DNA of 64,000 nt. It comes from Acidovorax sp. SUPP3334. Its GTDB lineage: Bacteria; Pseudomonadota; Gammaproteobacteria; Burkholderiales; Burkholderiaceae_C. The notes beneath the pieces were generated by a model. The model was not told the DNA's origin, ran no database searches, and was given only the letters and a program-made list of their open reading frames with translations. Within the stretch, counting starts at the first letter, position 1; every line of letters starts with the position of its first letter. The translations under genes were made by a program, and so were the position numbers. Location of the stretch: contig NZ_BQXQ01000013.1 in NCBI RefSeq assembly GCF_030159055.1, positions 54,033 through 118,032 on the forward strand, given 5' to 3'. Of the stretch, positions 16,792 to 24,141 are shown one piece after another.

Positions 16792-16908
16792 ATGGATGAC
16801 GATTTTCTTTTTCTGCTTGGCTTGCTCTCGTTGGCCGGAAGTCTTTCTGGCATTGCAATTGGCCTTGTGCTCTTGCGCATACGTGAGTGCGGGAGGATGA
16901 GAATCTAA
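16792..16908 (+). CDS. 38-residue membrane protein, candidate minor coat protein (pVII/pIX-like)
   Basis: MDDDFLFLLGLLSLAGSLSG continues with IAIGLVLLRIRECGRMRI. This is an acidic N-terminus, one hydrophobic helix of about 24 residues and a basic C-terminus. That is the size and charge layout of the minor coat proteins pVII/pIX that cap filamentous virions. It starts two bases after the previous stop and ends at the second copy of the TTTCGTTC motif. It is too short for ordinary gene callers. The assignment is inferred from topology and position before the coat gene. Confidence 0.55.
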   Translation: MDDDFLFLLGLLSLAGSLSGIAIGLVLLRIRECGRMRI

Positions 16909-16921
16909 TTTCGTTCTCGGT
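16909..16921 (+). promoter_or_regulatory. Element-specific motif TTTCGTTCTCGGT, copy 2
   Basis: Begins at the base after the stop codon of the 38-residue membrane gene. Its end forms the first arm of the CGGTC-T8-GACCG stem in the coat-gene leader. Confidence 0.5.
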
Positions 16922-16955
16922 CTTTTTTTTGACCGACTGTTTAGAAAAACTAAAC
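16918..16955 (+). other. Two consecutive stem-loops before the coat gene
   Basis: CGGTC (16918-16922), a loop of eight T, and GACCG (16931-16935) are followed by GTTTAG-aaaaa-CTAAAC (16939-16955). They could act as an attenuator or partial terminator that sets coat-gene output apart from upstream genes. No experimental counterpart is known to me. Confidence 0.4.
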
Positions 16956-16982
16956 GCACTTGGGAGAAAGATTTCAGCCGGT

Positions 16983-17029
16983 AGGCCTCCAGCGCTGTGA
17001 AGCGTCGAGGTCTTCCGGGTGCAATCCCG
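16983..17029 (+). other. Structured leader: GUGA-tetraloop hairpin plus second hairpin
   Basis: AGGCCTC (16983-16989) pairs with GAGGTCT (17007-17013). An inner GCGCT/AGCGT stem is closed by the GNRA-type loop GTGA (16997-17000). CGGG-tgcaat-CCCG follows at 17016-17029. It lies 35 bp before the coat-gene start, so it may be an mRNA leader structure or the virion packaging hairpin. The 13 bases 16984-16996 equal the end of the host interspersed repeat read on the other strand. Confidence 0.45.
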
Positions 17030-17063
17030 AATGTCTCAGGACCACCTTTCGAAAGGTTTAAAA

Positions 17064-17267
17064 ATGAATATGAAAACTCTGGCCGCTAAGCTGGCAGTGA
17101 TCCCCCTGGTCTTTGCCGCAACTGCTCGCGTTGCTCTCGCTGAACTGCCTGCCTCTGTGAAGACCGAAACGGACGGCTATAAGGCTGACACCATTGAAGC
17201 CCTTGGGATGATCATCGCTGCCGGTATCGCAATCTGGGCTCTCAAGAAGCTCGGCAACAAGATATAG
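17064..17267 (+). CDS. Major coat protein, pVIII-like
   Basis: 67 residues from ATG 17064 with AAAGG upstream. The N-terminal signal sequence MNMKTLAAKLAVIPLVFAAT continues to a likely cleavage after VALA (about residue 26). The mature part of about 41 residues has an acidic amphipathic start (ELPASVKTETDGYKADTIEA), a membrane helix (LGMIIAAGIAIWAL) and a basic end (KKLGNKI) that would face the DNA. This layout is diagnostic of filamentous-phage major coat proteins, which sit in the inner membrane before virion extrusion. No assembly ATPase gene accompanies it here. Confidence 0.85.
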   Translation: MNMKTLAAKLAVIPLVFAATARVALAELPASVKTETDGYKADTIEALGMIIAAGIAIWALKKLGNKI

Positions 17268-17315
17268 GTTTTTTTTGGCTTATTGCTTCCGGCGTATTCC
17301 TTCAAAAATCTCAAA

Positions 17316-17328
17316 TATCGTTCCCGGT
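17316..17328 (+). promoter_or_regulatory. Element-specific motif TATCGTTCCCGGT, copy 3
   Basis: Twelve of 13 bases equal copy 1. It lies 49 bp after the coat-gene stop and 21 bp before the recombinase start. Confidence 0.45.
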
Positions 17329-17348
17329 CATCGAAATTAGGAGGGTTC

Positions 17349-17972
17349 ATGCAGCAGGCGGAGGGAAGATTGGTAGGGTATGCGCGGGTGTCAACTAAGG
17401 AGCAAGAAACCAGATTGCAGTTAGATGCATTGGAGAAAGCTGGTGTGCGCTGTGTTTTTCAGGAAAAGGCTAGCGGCGTTAGTCACAGGCCTGTGTTGCG
17501 GCAGTGTTTGGCGTCTCTTCAAAGTGGCGACGTCTTTGTCTTCTGGAGGCTGGATCGCGTTGCTAGGTCGTTGCGCGACTTGCTGGCCATCGATGAGGAT
17601 TTGAGATCGCGCGGCGTCATGTTGAGGTCGTTGACTGAGCCATTTGATACGACTACGCCTTTTGGGGTTTGTGTTTTTCAAACGCTAGGCGCGTTTGCCC
17701 AGCTAGAGCGATCAACGATTAGAGAGAGAGTGATTGCTGGTCAGGTGTCAGCAATGCGGGCGGGTGTGCAATTTGGGCGCCCTAGGATGGTTTCCGGTGA
17801 CTTCGCGCGCAAGGCTGCGTCTATGTTCGCTGATGGTTTGTCAAAGGCGGAGATTGGTAGGCGCCTCGGGGTTAGTCAAGCAACTGTTCGACGTTCGCTA
17901 TTGGACTTGCAGGGCGTGCCTAGGACGGTTTACAAGCCAAGATATATCCGTGATCTTGTAAACCAAAACTAA
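17349..17972 (+). CDS. Serine recombinase of the resolvase/invertase family
   Basis: 207 residues from ATG 17349, with GGAGGG just upstream. The catalytic domain shows YARVSTKEQE (nucleophilic Ser at about residue 15), FWRLDRVARSLRDLL and LGAFAQLERSTIRERV. The C-terminal helix-turn-helix is GLSKAEIGRRLGVSQATVRRSL. It is a small serine recombinase, not a large integrase. In Ralstonia phiRSM-type filamentous phages a recombinase of this class integrates the genome, so here it is the probable integrase/excisionase. Its stop codon lies in the candidate right attachment site. Confidence 0.9.
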   Translation: MQQAEGRLVGYARVSTKEQETRLQLDALEKAGVRCVFQEKASGVSHRPVLRQCLASLQSGDVFVFWRLDRVARSLRDLLAIDEDLRSRGVMLRSLTEPFDTTTPFGVCVFQTLGAFAQLERSTIRERVIAGQVSAMRAGVQFGRPRMVSGDFARKAASMFADGLSKAEIGRRLGVSQATVRRSLLDLQGVPRTVYKPRYIRDLVNQN

Positions 17973-17986
17973 CAAGTTTTGCCCAG
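17970..17986 (+). other. Candidate right attachment site
   Basis: TAACAAGTTTTGCCCAG matches the site at 13494-13510 at 14 of 17 bases. The first three bases are the recombinase stop codon. Host-type sequence leading to the SIMPL gene follows. Confidence 0.4.
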
Positions 17987-18097
17987 CCACGCAAAGACGC
18001 TATCGCGCCTTTACCGGCGATTGATCAAGACCGGTTACCGTAGTGTTTCGCGGCGACTCCCATCCCTTTCAAGACCGCTCAAGAGGATTCAAAAAAC

Positions 18098-18814
18098 ATG
18101 AAGATTGCTACTAAATTAATAGCTGCCAGCGCAGTATTTATGTGCGCTGGGGCCGTATTTTCTCAAACCGCCGTCATCGCGCCACCGCAGAACGTGCTGC
18201 AGTTGTCTGCCACCGGGAGCGTCGAGGTTCAGCAGGATCTGCTGGTGCTGACATTGGCGACCACCAAAGAGGGTACGGACGCCGCAGTCGTGCAAACGCA
18301 ACTCAAGCAAGCCCTGGATTCCGCACTCACCGAAGCCAGGCGCACGGCGCAGCCGGAGCAGATGGATGTGCGCACGGGTACCTTCGGCATGTACCCCCGC
18401 TATGGCAAGGAAGGCAAGATCAACGGCTGGCAAGGGCGGGCCGAACTGGTGCTGCAAGGCCGTGATTTCTCGCGCATCACGACCGCTGCCGGCAAGATCC
18501 AGTCGATGTCGATCAGTCAGATCGCGTTCGATCTGTCGCGGGAAGCCCGTGAAAAGGTGGAAGGCGAGGCACAGACCAAGGCCATCGAGCAGTTCAAGGC
18601 CCGTGCCACCGAATTGGCCAAGGGCTTCGGCTTCAGCGGCTACACGCTGCGCGAGGTGGCGGTGAACAGCAACGAAATGATGCCTGGGCCACGGCCCCGG
18701 ATGATGGCCATGGAAGCCAAGGCATCCTCCATGTCGTCCGACTCGGCCGTTCCGGTGGAGGCCGGCAAGGCGCAAGTGGTCGTGAACGTATCCGGCGCCG
18801 TGCAACTGCGCTGA
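18098..18814 (+). CDS. Periplasmic SIMPL-domain (DUF541) protein
   Basis: 238 residues with a Sec signal peptide (MKIATKLIAASAVFMCAGAV, cleavage near FSQ) and a SIMPL/DUF541 domain: LQLSATGSVEVQQDLLVLTL, later YPRYGKEGKINGWQGRAELVLQG and the C-terminal VVVNVSGAVQLR. Proteins of this family are periplasmic or outer-membrane associated with loosely defined stress roles. The codons for the signal peptide coincide with a copy of the interspersed ATAGC-N20-GCGCTGG repeat (18103-18162). It is the first host gene to the right of the phage element. Confidence 0.85.
   Translation: MKIATKLIAASAVFMCAGAVFSQTAVIAPPQNVLQLSATGSVEVQQDLLVLTLATTKEGTDAAVVQTQLKQALDSALTEARRTAQPEQMDVRTGTFGMYPRYGKEGKINGWQGRAELVLQGRDFSRITTAAGKIQSMSISQIAFDLSREAREKVEGEAQTKAIEQFKARATELAKGFGFSGYTLREVAVNSNEMMPGPRPRMMAMEAKASSMSSDSAVPVEAGKAQVVVNVSGAVQLR
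18103..18162 (+). repeat. Interspersed repeat copy inside the signal-peptide codons
   Basis: ATAGC at 18119-18123, 20 bases, then GCGCTGG at 18144-18150, with GATTGCTA at its start and TATTTTC at its end as in the copy at 5921. It spans codons 2-22 of the SIMPL protein gene. Confidence 0.7.
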
Positions 18815-18889
18815 AGACTGCCAGCCACCTCACTGCCCGGTGCCGGGGCAGTGCGAGGGCAGGGCGCTATCGGGCCATCCGTGCAGCGG

Positions 18890-19672
18890 TCATTGGGCCG
18901 CCCAGCCGCCGTCCATGTTCCACGCGACGCCACGAACGTTGTTGGCGGCCGGCGAGCAGAAAAACACGGCCAACTCGCCCAGTTCTTCGGGCGTGGTGAA
19001 TTGCATGGACGGTTCTTTTTCGCCCAGCAGTTGCTTCTTGGCGTCTTCGTTCGACAGGCCCTGCGCTGCGGCTTTGTCATCGACCTGTTTTTGCACCAGC
19101 GGGGTGAGCACCCAGCCCGGGCAAATCGCATTGCAGGTCACGCCCGTGGTGGCGTTTTCCAGCGCGGTCACCTTCGTCAGCCCGACGATCCCGTGCTTGG
19201 CTGCGACATAGGCCGACTTCTGGGCGGAACCCACGAGTCCATGCACTGAAGCGATGTTGATGATGCGGCCCCAGTTGGCCGCCTTCATCGACGGCAGCGC
19301 CAAGCGCGAGGTGTGAAAGGCGCTGCTCAGGTTGATGGCCAAGATCGCATCCCACTTCTCGACGGGGAAGTGCTCCACGTTCGCCACGTGCTGAATGCCT
19401 GCGTTGTTCACCAGAATGTCTACGCGCCCGAACTGGCTGGCGCTGTATTTCATCATGTCCTCGATGTCTGCCGCGCGGCTCATGTCGGCTCCATGGTAGG
19501 CCACCTGCGCGCCATGGATTTCTCCCGCAGCCAGAACCTCGGCACGGGGGCCGTCCACATCGCCGAAGCCGTTGAGAACGACGTTGGCGCCCTGGCGTGC
19601 GAGCGCCTTCGCGATGCCCAGTCCGATGCCACTGGTGGAGCCGGTGACGAGGGCCGTTTTGCCTTGAAGCAT
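18890..19672 (-). CDS. bdhA: 3-hydroxybutyrate dehydrogenase
   Basis: A 260-residue classical SDR that oxidises 3-hydroxybutyrate to acetoacetate with NAD+, part of polyhydroxybutyrate turnover. Landmarks are TGSTSGIGLGIA (cofactor site), NNAGIQHVANVE, the SVHGLVGSAQKSAYVAAKHG stretch with the catalytic Ser, Tyr and Lys, and ICPGWVLTPLVQKQV followed by a helix typical of this enzyme. It ends in NMDGGWAAQ. Start at ATG 19672. It is convergent with the SIMPL gene and divergent from the hydrolase at 19697 across 24 bp. Confidence 0.93.
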   Translation of the reverse strand: MLQGKTALVTGSTSGIGLGIAKALARQGANVVLNGFGDVDGPRAEVLAAGEIHGAQVAYHGADMSRAADIEDMMKYSASQFGRVDILVNNAGIQHVANVEHFPVEKWDAILAINLSSAFHTSRLALPSMKAANWGRIINIASVHGLVGSAQKSAYVAAKHGIVGLTKVTALENATTGVTCNAICPGWVLTPLVQKQVDDKAAAQGLSNEDAKKQLLGEKEPSMQFTTPEELGELAVFFCSPAANNVRGVAWNMDGGWAAQ

Positions 19673-19696
19673 GTGAGTCTCTCCGAATGAATTAGG

Positions 19697-20692
19697 ATGA
19701 ACGCAACCATTATCGAGCGCCCCCGTGACGAATTCGTTCCCATGACCGAGCCTACGCTGAATTACGTGAATTGCCCCGGCATCGCCGCCAAGGAGGCTGC
19801 AGCGAATGGCGCGGCGCCCAGCCATCGCATGGCCTACTGGGAGTGGAACGCGACGGGGCGGCCCGACCATCCCGATGTCGTGATCTGCGTGCATGGCCTG
19901 TCGCGCCAGGGCCGTGATTTCGATGTGCTGGCCCGCCGCCTTTCGCGGCATGCCCGCGTTCTTTGCCCCGATGTCGCCGGCCGCGGCCACAGCGACTGGC
20001 TCGCCGATCCGATGGCATACCAGGTGCCGGTCTATGCCGCCGACATGCTCGCTTTGCTGGCCCATATGCACGGCCAGACACCCATCGGGCAGCTCGATTG
20101 GGTGGGCACCAGCATGGGAGGACTGATCGGCATGGCGCTGTGTGGGCAGCCGGGCTTGCCGTTGCCAGTGCCGGTGCGAAAGTTGGTTCTCAACGATGTG
20201 GGCCCCGTGATCGAATGGAGCGCGCTTCAGCGCATCGGGCAATACGTCGGCCGGCCCGCGCATTTCGAGACGGAGCAGCAGGCGGCAGACGCGCTGTGGG
20301 CCATCTCGGCGAGCTTCGGCCCGCACACCCCCGAGCAGTGGCTGGCCCTGTCGCGTGCCATGCTGCGCCCTGCGCCCAAGGGCGGCTTCGTGCTGCATTA
20401 CGACCCGGCCATCGCGGTGCCTTTTCGAGGCATGACGCAGGACACCGCCATCGCTGGCGAAGCCCAGCTGTGGCAGCTGTATGACCAGATCACCGCGCGC
20501 ACCTTGCTGCTGCGTGGGGCGCAGTCCGACCTGCTGTCTCCCGCAACCGCTCAAGCCATGTCTCAGCGCGGACCCCGCGCGCAAGTCGTTGAGTGGGCCG
20601 GCGTGGGGCATGCGCCTACCTTGGTGGCGGACGAGCAGGTGAACGTGGTGGAGGCCTTTCTTTTCGATCTCGGCGCAAGGGGCGGGCTGTGA
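19697..20692 (+). CDS. Alpha/beta-fold hydrolase
   Basis: 331 residues (or 316 from ATG 19742). The hydrolase core shows VICVHGLSRQGRDFD (oxyanion region), CPDVAGRGHSDW, the nucleophile elbow WVGTSMGGLIGM (Ser), LLRGAQSDLLSPA (Asp) and VGHAPTLV (catalytic His). The substrate is unknown, but linkage to relA through a four-base overlap (GTGA at 20689-20692) is noticeable. It lies back to back with bdhA, whose polyhydroxybutyrate context suggests an esterase, although nothing in the sequence settles this. Confidence 0.85.
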   Translation: MNATIIERPRDEFVPMTEPTLNYVNCPGIAAKEAAANGAAPSHRMAYWEWNATGRPDHPDVVICVHGLSRQGRDFDVLARRLSRHARVLCPDVAGRGHSDWLADPMAYQVPVYAADMLALLAHMHGQTPIGQLDWVGTSMGGLIGMALCGQPGLPLPVPVRKLVLNDVGPVIEWSALQRIGQYVGRPAHFETEQQAADALWAISASFGPHTPEQWLALSRAMLRPAPKGGFVLHYDPAIAVPFRGMTQDTAIAGEAQLWQLYDQITARTLLLRGAQSDLLSPATAQAMSQRGPRAQVVEWAGVGHAPTLVADEQVNVVEAFLFDLGARGGL

Positions 20693-22938
20693 AGAGCCTG
20701 TCCATCGCGTCTCACACGGGTCAGAGCGCGGGGGGGCTTGAGCCGCGCGCCGAAGGAGTGCCACAACTCATCGCTGCCACGGCGCTCTCGCTGCCTGAAC
20801 AGGCCGGAGCGCTAGTGCGTGCCCGTGCGTTTGCCGAGCCGCTGCTTTCCAGCGAAACGCTGGAGACGGGCGAGAACACGTTCGCCCATGCCGAGGCCGT
20901 GGCCGCCATTCTCAAGAGCATCGGAGGCTCTGAAGCGATGCAGGCCGCCAGTTACCTGGTGCATGCCTGCTCGCACCTGAACAAACCGGAAGAAGTGATT
21001 GCCAAGGCGTTCGGCCAGAACTTCGCGGCATTGGCCGTGGAAACCACGAAGCTCATGCGCGTGCAGCAGCATGCGCGGGAAGCCCAGATGGCCGGGCAGC
21101 CCGTGGACGACCCTGCGACCCAGACCGAGAACGTCCGCAAGATGCTGCTGGCGTTCTCACGCGACCTGCGCGTGGTGATGCTGCGCCTGGCGTCCCGCCT
21201 TCAGACACTGCGGTTCTATGCGGCCACCAAGCGCGCGGTTTCCCCTGGCATCGCGCGGGAGGCCCTGCAGGTGTTCGCCCCCCTCGCCAACCGGCTCGGC
21301 ATCTGGCAGATGAAGTGGGAGCTCGAAGATCTCTCGTTCCGCTTTCTGGAGCCGGAAACCTATAAACAGGTGGCACTGCTGCTCGACGAGAAGCGCGCTG
21401 AGCGCGAGGTCTACATGGAGCAGTTGCGCGGCAGGCTCGAATCGGAGTTGCGCGCCCGCAGCATCAGCGCCAGCGTGCAGGGCCGGCCCAAGCACATCTA
21501 CAGCATCGTCAAGAAGATGCGGGGCAAGTCGCTCGACTTCGACCACGTGTTCGACATCCGGGCCTTGCGTGTCGTGGTGCCTTCGGTGAAAGATTGCTAC
21601 GCCGCGCTGTCGTGGGTGCACGAGCACTTCAAGCCCATCGATGCAGAGTTCGACGACTACATCGCAAAGCCCAAACCCAATGGGTATCAGTCGCTGCACA
21701 CGGTCGTGCGCGACGAGGCGGGCAAGGCCATCGAAATCCAGATCCGTACCCAAGCGATGAACGATCACGCCGAGCACGGCGTGGCGGCCCATTGGGCTTA
21801 CAAAGAGGCCGGTACCAAAGGATATGCGGGCGTATCGGCGTCAGGGGAGTACGACGCCAAGATCGCCGTGTTGCGGCAACTGCTGGCCTGGGAACGGGAC
21901 ATGGCGGGCGCCGTGCAGCACGGGGGATTGTTCGAGGACCGCATTTACGTGCTGACCCCGGATGCCGCCGTGGTGGAGTTGCCTCAGGGCGCCACCCCGG
22001 TCGATTTCGCCTACGCGGTGCACACGAGCGTCGGTCATCGTTGCCGAGGCGCACGCGTCGACGGCGCCATGGTGCCGCTCAATACCCCGCTGCAAAACGG
22101 CCAGACGGTGGAAATCACCACGGTGAAGGAGGGACGCCCTTCGCGCGACTGGCTCAATGCGGAGCTGGGCTATCTCACCAGCCACCGTGCCCGCGCCAAG
22201 GTCAGAGCCTGGTTCAACGCGCAGGCCACGCACGAGACCACGGCACGGGGCAGGGAGGCGGTCGAAAAGCTGCTGCAGCGCGAGGGCAAGACGGCCATCA
22301 AACTCGACGACTTGGCCGTGCAGTTGGGCTTCAAGACAGCGGATGCATTGTTTGAAGTCGTGGGCAAAGACGAATTTTCGCTGCGCACCATCGAGACACT
22401 GTTGCGCCCGCCGGAGCCGGTGCTGCAACCTGACGATTACCTGCTGCTCAAAAAGTCGCGCACCTCCGAATCGGCCCCCAAGGGCGGCGTGCTGGTGGTG
22501 GGGATTGATTCACTGATGACGCAATTGGCCAAGTGCTGCAAGCCTGCGCCGCCCGACAACATTCGAGGCTTCGTCACTCGGGGCAAGGGCGTGAGCGTGC
22601 ACCGTGCCGATTGCAGCAACTTCCGCGAGATGGCCGCGCGCAGCGCAGAACGCGTCATCGAAGTGGAGTGGGGACAATCCAAGTCTTCTGCCGGGACGGG
22701 GCCGTCGGTCTATCCGGTGGATGTCTCCGTCGAGGCTGCGGACCGGCAGGGCTTGCTGCGCGACATTTCAGAAGTGTTCGCCCGCGAAAAGACCAATGTC
22801 ATCGGTGTGCAGACCCAGTCGGTCAAAGGAACCGCTTGGATGACGTTCACCGTGGAAGTGTCTGACTCGGGGCGTTTGAATAAAGTGCTCGGAATCGTTG
22901 CCTCTGTACAAGGCGTGCGCTCCGCGCGCCGAAGATAA
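20689..22938 (+). CDS. relA: (p)ppGpp synthetase RelA
   Basis: Stringent-response synthetase of 749 residues that makes (p)ppGpp on stalled ribosomes. It starts at GTG 20689, overlapping the hydrolase stop. Domains in order are a pseudo-hydrolase region in which the catalytic HD is absent (SYLVHACSHL where SpoT has HDxxED), the synthetase (GRPKHIYSIVKKM, FDHVFDIRALRV, KPNGYQSLHTVV), TGS (EDRIYVLTPDAAVVELPQGA), a helical region, a Cys-containing zinc-finger-like segment (LAKCCKPAPPDN) and a C-terminal ACT domain. The missing HD supports RelA rather than the bifunctional SpoT. Confidence 0.95.
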   Translation: MKSLSIASHTGQSAGGLEPRAEGVPQLIAATALSLPEQAGALVRARAFAEPLLSSETLETGENTFAHAEAVAAILKSIGGSEAMQAASYLVHACSHLNKPEEVIAKAFGQNFAALAVETTKLMRVQQHAREAQMAGQPVDDPATQTENVRKMLLAFSRDLRVVMLRLASRLQTLRFYAATKRAVSPGIAREALQVFAPLANRLGIWQMKWELEDLSFRFLEPETYKQVALLLDEKRAEREVYMEQLRGRLESELRARSISASVQGRPKHIYSIVKKMRGKSLDFDHVFDIRALRVVVPSVKDCYAALSWVHEHFKPIDAEFDDYIAKPKPNGYQSLHTVVRDEAGKAIEIQIRTQAMNDHAEHGVAAHWAYKEAGTKGYAGVSASGEYDAKIAVLRQLLAWERDMAGAVQHGGLFEDRIYVLTPDAAVVELPQGATPVDFAYAVHTSVGHRCRGARVDGAMVPLNTPLQNGQTVEITTVKEGRPSRDWLNAELGYLTSHRARAKVRAWFNAQATHETTARGREAVEKLLQREGKTAIKLDDLAVQLGFKTADALFEVVGKDEFSLRTIETLLRPPEPVLQPDDYLLLKKSRTSESAPKGGVLVVGIDSLMTQLAKCCKPAPPDNIRGFVTRGKGVSVHRADCSNFREMAARSAERVIEVEWGQSKSSAGTGPSVYPVDVSVEAADRQGLLRDISEVFAREKTNVIGVQTQSVKGTAWMTFTVEVSDSGRLNKVLGIVASVQGVRSARRR

Positions 22939-23007
22939 AAGAAAGCACGTGAGAGCGTCCGAAGCGCCCATTTTTTACTGCTACAATCTCGTTTCTCGAA
23001 TACACGC

Positions 23008-23084
23008 AGGCGCGTAGCTCAGCTGGTTAGAGCACCACCTTGACATGGTGGGGGTCGTTGGTTCGAGTCCAATCGCGCCTACCA
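23008..23084 (+). tRNA. tRNA-Val (GAC)
   Basis: A 77-base cloverleaf. The acceptor arm AGGCGCG pairs with CGCGCCT, the anticodon stem CCACC/GGTGG encloses TTGACAT with anticodon GAC, the T arm contains GGTTCGAGTCC, and CCA is encoded. A TACAAT -10 box lies at 22982-22987. Confidence 0.95.
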
Positions 23085-23163
23085 AGTTTTCCTCTGAAAG
23101 AGACCAGCTTTCAGTAAATCAGAAAACTTGCAAAGACAGAGTTAAAAAATTCTTGATCGTTCA

Positions 23164-23185
23164 AGCCACCTATCGGTGGCTTTTT
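23164..23185 (+). terminator. Rho-independent terminator after tRNA-Val
   Basis: AGCCACC-tatc-GGTGGCT followed by TTTT, 80 bp downstream of the tRNA. Confidence 0.8.
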
Positions 23186-23529
23186 CGTTTCTGAGTTGCG
23201 TTGGCATTGGCATTGGCGTGGGCTGTCTGAGTCTCTCTCTTCAATTCGCTGCCCACTTGTCGTGGACACTGTGAACAACCTTTTGATTCCTCACCAAGCA
23301 ATCCAGCAGAGTGGGCCCCTCGCTCACCGACATTGGCCATTCCATGATTTTTCTATCTACCGCTGAGACGAGTCCAGCGCGGTGATGCCTGCTTCATGTC
23401 GAATGGAACCTGTACCGTGAGCCTTGCAGCATTTCGAAACAGCGCCTTCAAAGGATGAGGCTATGGTGAGGCGGTTGGCTGCAGCTCGTTGCAGCGCGAC
23501 AAGCACTATCGTTCAGGAGATATCGACGT
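23186..23529. other. Intergenic stretch without recognisable genes
   Basis: 344 bp between the tRNA terminator and the zinc-ribbon gene. It holds a short TTGGCA/TTGGCG repetition near 23203-23220 and otherwise nothing I can name. The promoter of the next gene should be here. Confidence 0.4.
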
Positions 23530-23790
23530 ATGGCACTCGTTCAATGCCCCGAATGCACCCGCCAGATTTCCGATCAGGCCCTGGCATGCCCAGGCTGTGG
23601 TCATCCAATGGCATCGGCTGCGCAGAAGCGTTCCGTTTTCGAATCGGGAGCCAATGAGGGGCGCCATTCCGGGACAGTGAAGGCCGGCATTGCAGGACTG
23701 ACCGCGGACAGCCTGGGAGGCTGGGCTGCCCGGGCGTTGGCGGTCATCGTCATCGGCATTGTCGCGGTGGTGGCGGTTCTGAGCCGATAG
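23530..23790 (+). CDS. Small zinc-ribbon membrane protein
   Basis: 86 residues. The N-terminus carries a zinc-ribbon pattern CPEC-x10-CPGC (residues 6-22). A hydrophilic linker follows, then a C-terminal hydrophobic helix (ALAVIVIGIVAVVAVLS), so the protein is probably a tail-anchored inner-membrane protein with the ribbon in the cytoplasm. AGGAG lies ten bases before the ATG. Zinc-ribbon plus membrane helix proteins of this size are widespread and functionally undefined. Confidence 0.7.
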   Translation: MALVQCPECTRQISDQALACPGCGHPMASAAQKRSVFESGANEGRHSGTVKAGIAGLTADSLGGWAARALAVIVIGIVAVVAVLSR

Positions 23791-24041
23791 TCGTATGAGG
23801 GGTGGTTTCACGCCGGTCTTTGATCGTGCGCGTGTTGGTTCCTGTCGTGATGCCTGCGCCTTCAATACCCTGGGTCGAATCGCCGTCGGATAAAACAATC
23901 CAGCAGGTTTGACCGACCAAGCCTGTGCCATGTTTGTGGACGGGTTGTACATTGCGGCAATCCGATAGATGGAGCCCAGGGCATTCAACCCGCGGCGCCA
24001 TTGGGCGCCATCGGCTCACAGCCGCAATGCAATTCGCCCAT
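23791..24041. other. Intergenic stretch before the gltA terminator
   Basis: About 250 bp with no gene on either strand that I can support. A leftward open frame from 23988 runs antisense to the zinc-ribbon gene and shows no protein-like conservation pattern. Confidence 0.4.
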
Positions 24042-24073
24042 GAAAAATGCCAGTCAGCATTCACTGACTGGCA
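24042..24073 (-). terminator. Rho-independent terminator of the sdh-gltA operon
   Basis: A perfect ten-base inverted repeat, TGCCAGTCAG (24048-24057) and CTGACTGGCA (24064-24073), with a six-base loop. It is followed on the minus strand by TTTTTC, and lies 69 bp beyond the gltA stop. Confidence 0.9.
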
Positions 24074-24141
24074 CTGCATATTCAACGCGCTTATTGTGGA
24101 ACGGCCCAGCACTGAGTCTCAGCCGTCTCCAGTAGCGTGGC

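Larger units (their letters stand above)
13494..17986 (+). mobile_element. Filamentous-phage-derived integrated element without assembly genes
   Basis: About 4.5 kb with lower GC and a different coding style than its surroundings. Gene order is repressor (leftwards), then rightwards three small genes, a replication initiator, an ssDNA-binding-like protein, two small genes, a pVIII-like coat protein and a serine recombinase. This is the inovirus replication and coat module. No gene for an adsorption protein (pIII), pVI or assembly ATPase (pI/Zot) is present. Only 81 bp separate coat gene and recombinase, with no remnant. An imperfect 17-bp direct repeat bounds the element. It is either a deleted prophage or a satellite that needs a helper phage. 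Confidence 0.82.

Noticed and set aside
16971..17063. A riboswitch (cobalamin-like) in the coat-gene leader
   Set aside because: The hairpins are clear but no conserved ligand-binding core of a known riboswitch class could be recognised, and a phage coat gene is an unlikely target.
17268..17280. A terminator directly after the coat gene (run of eight T)
   Set aside because: The T-run has no convincing stem immediately before it.
20593..20688. An upstream extension of RelA by 32 codons
   Set aside because: The residues overlap the hydrolase gene and do not resemble RelA. The GTG at 20689 overlapping the hydrolase stop is the better start.
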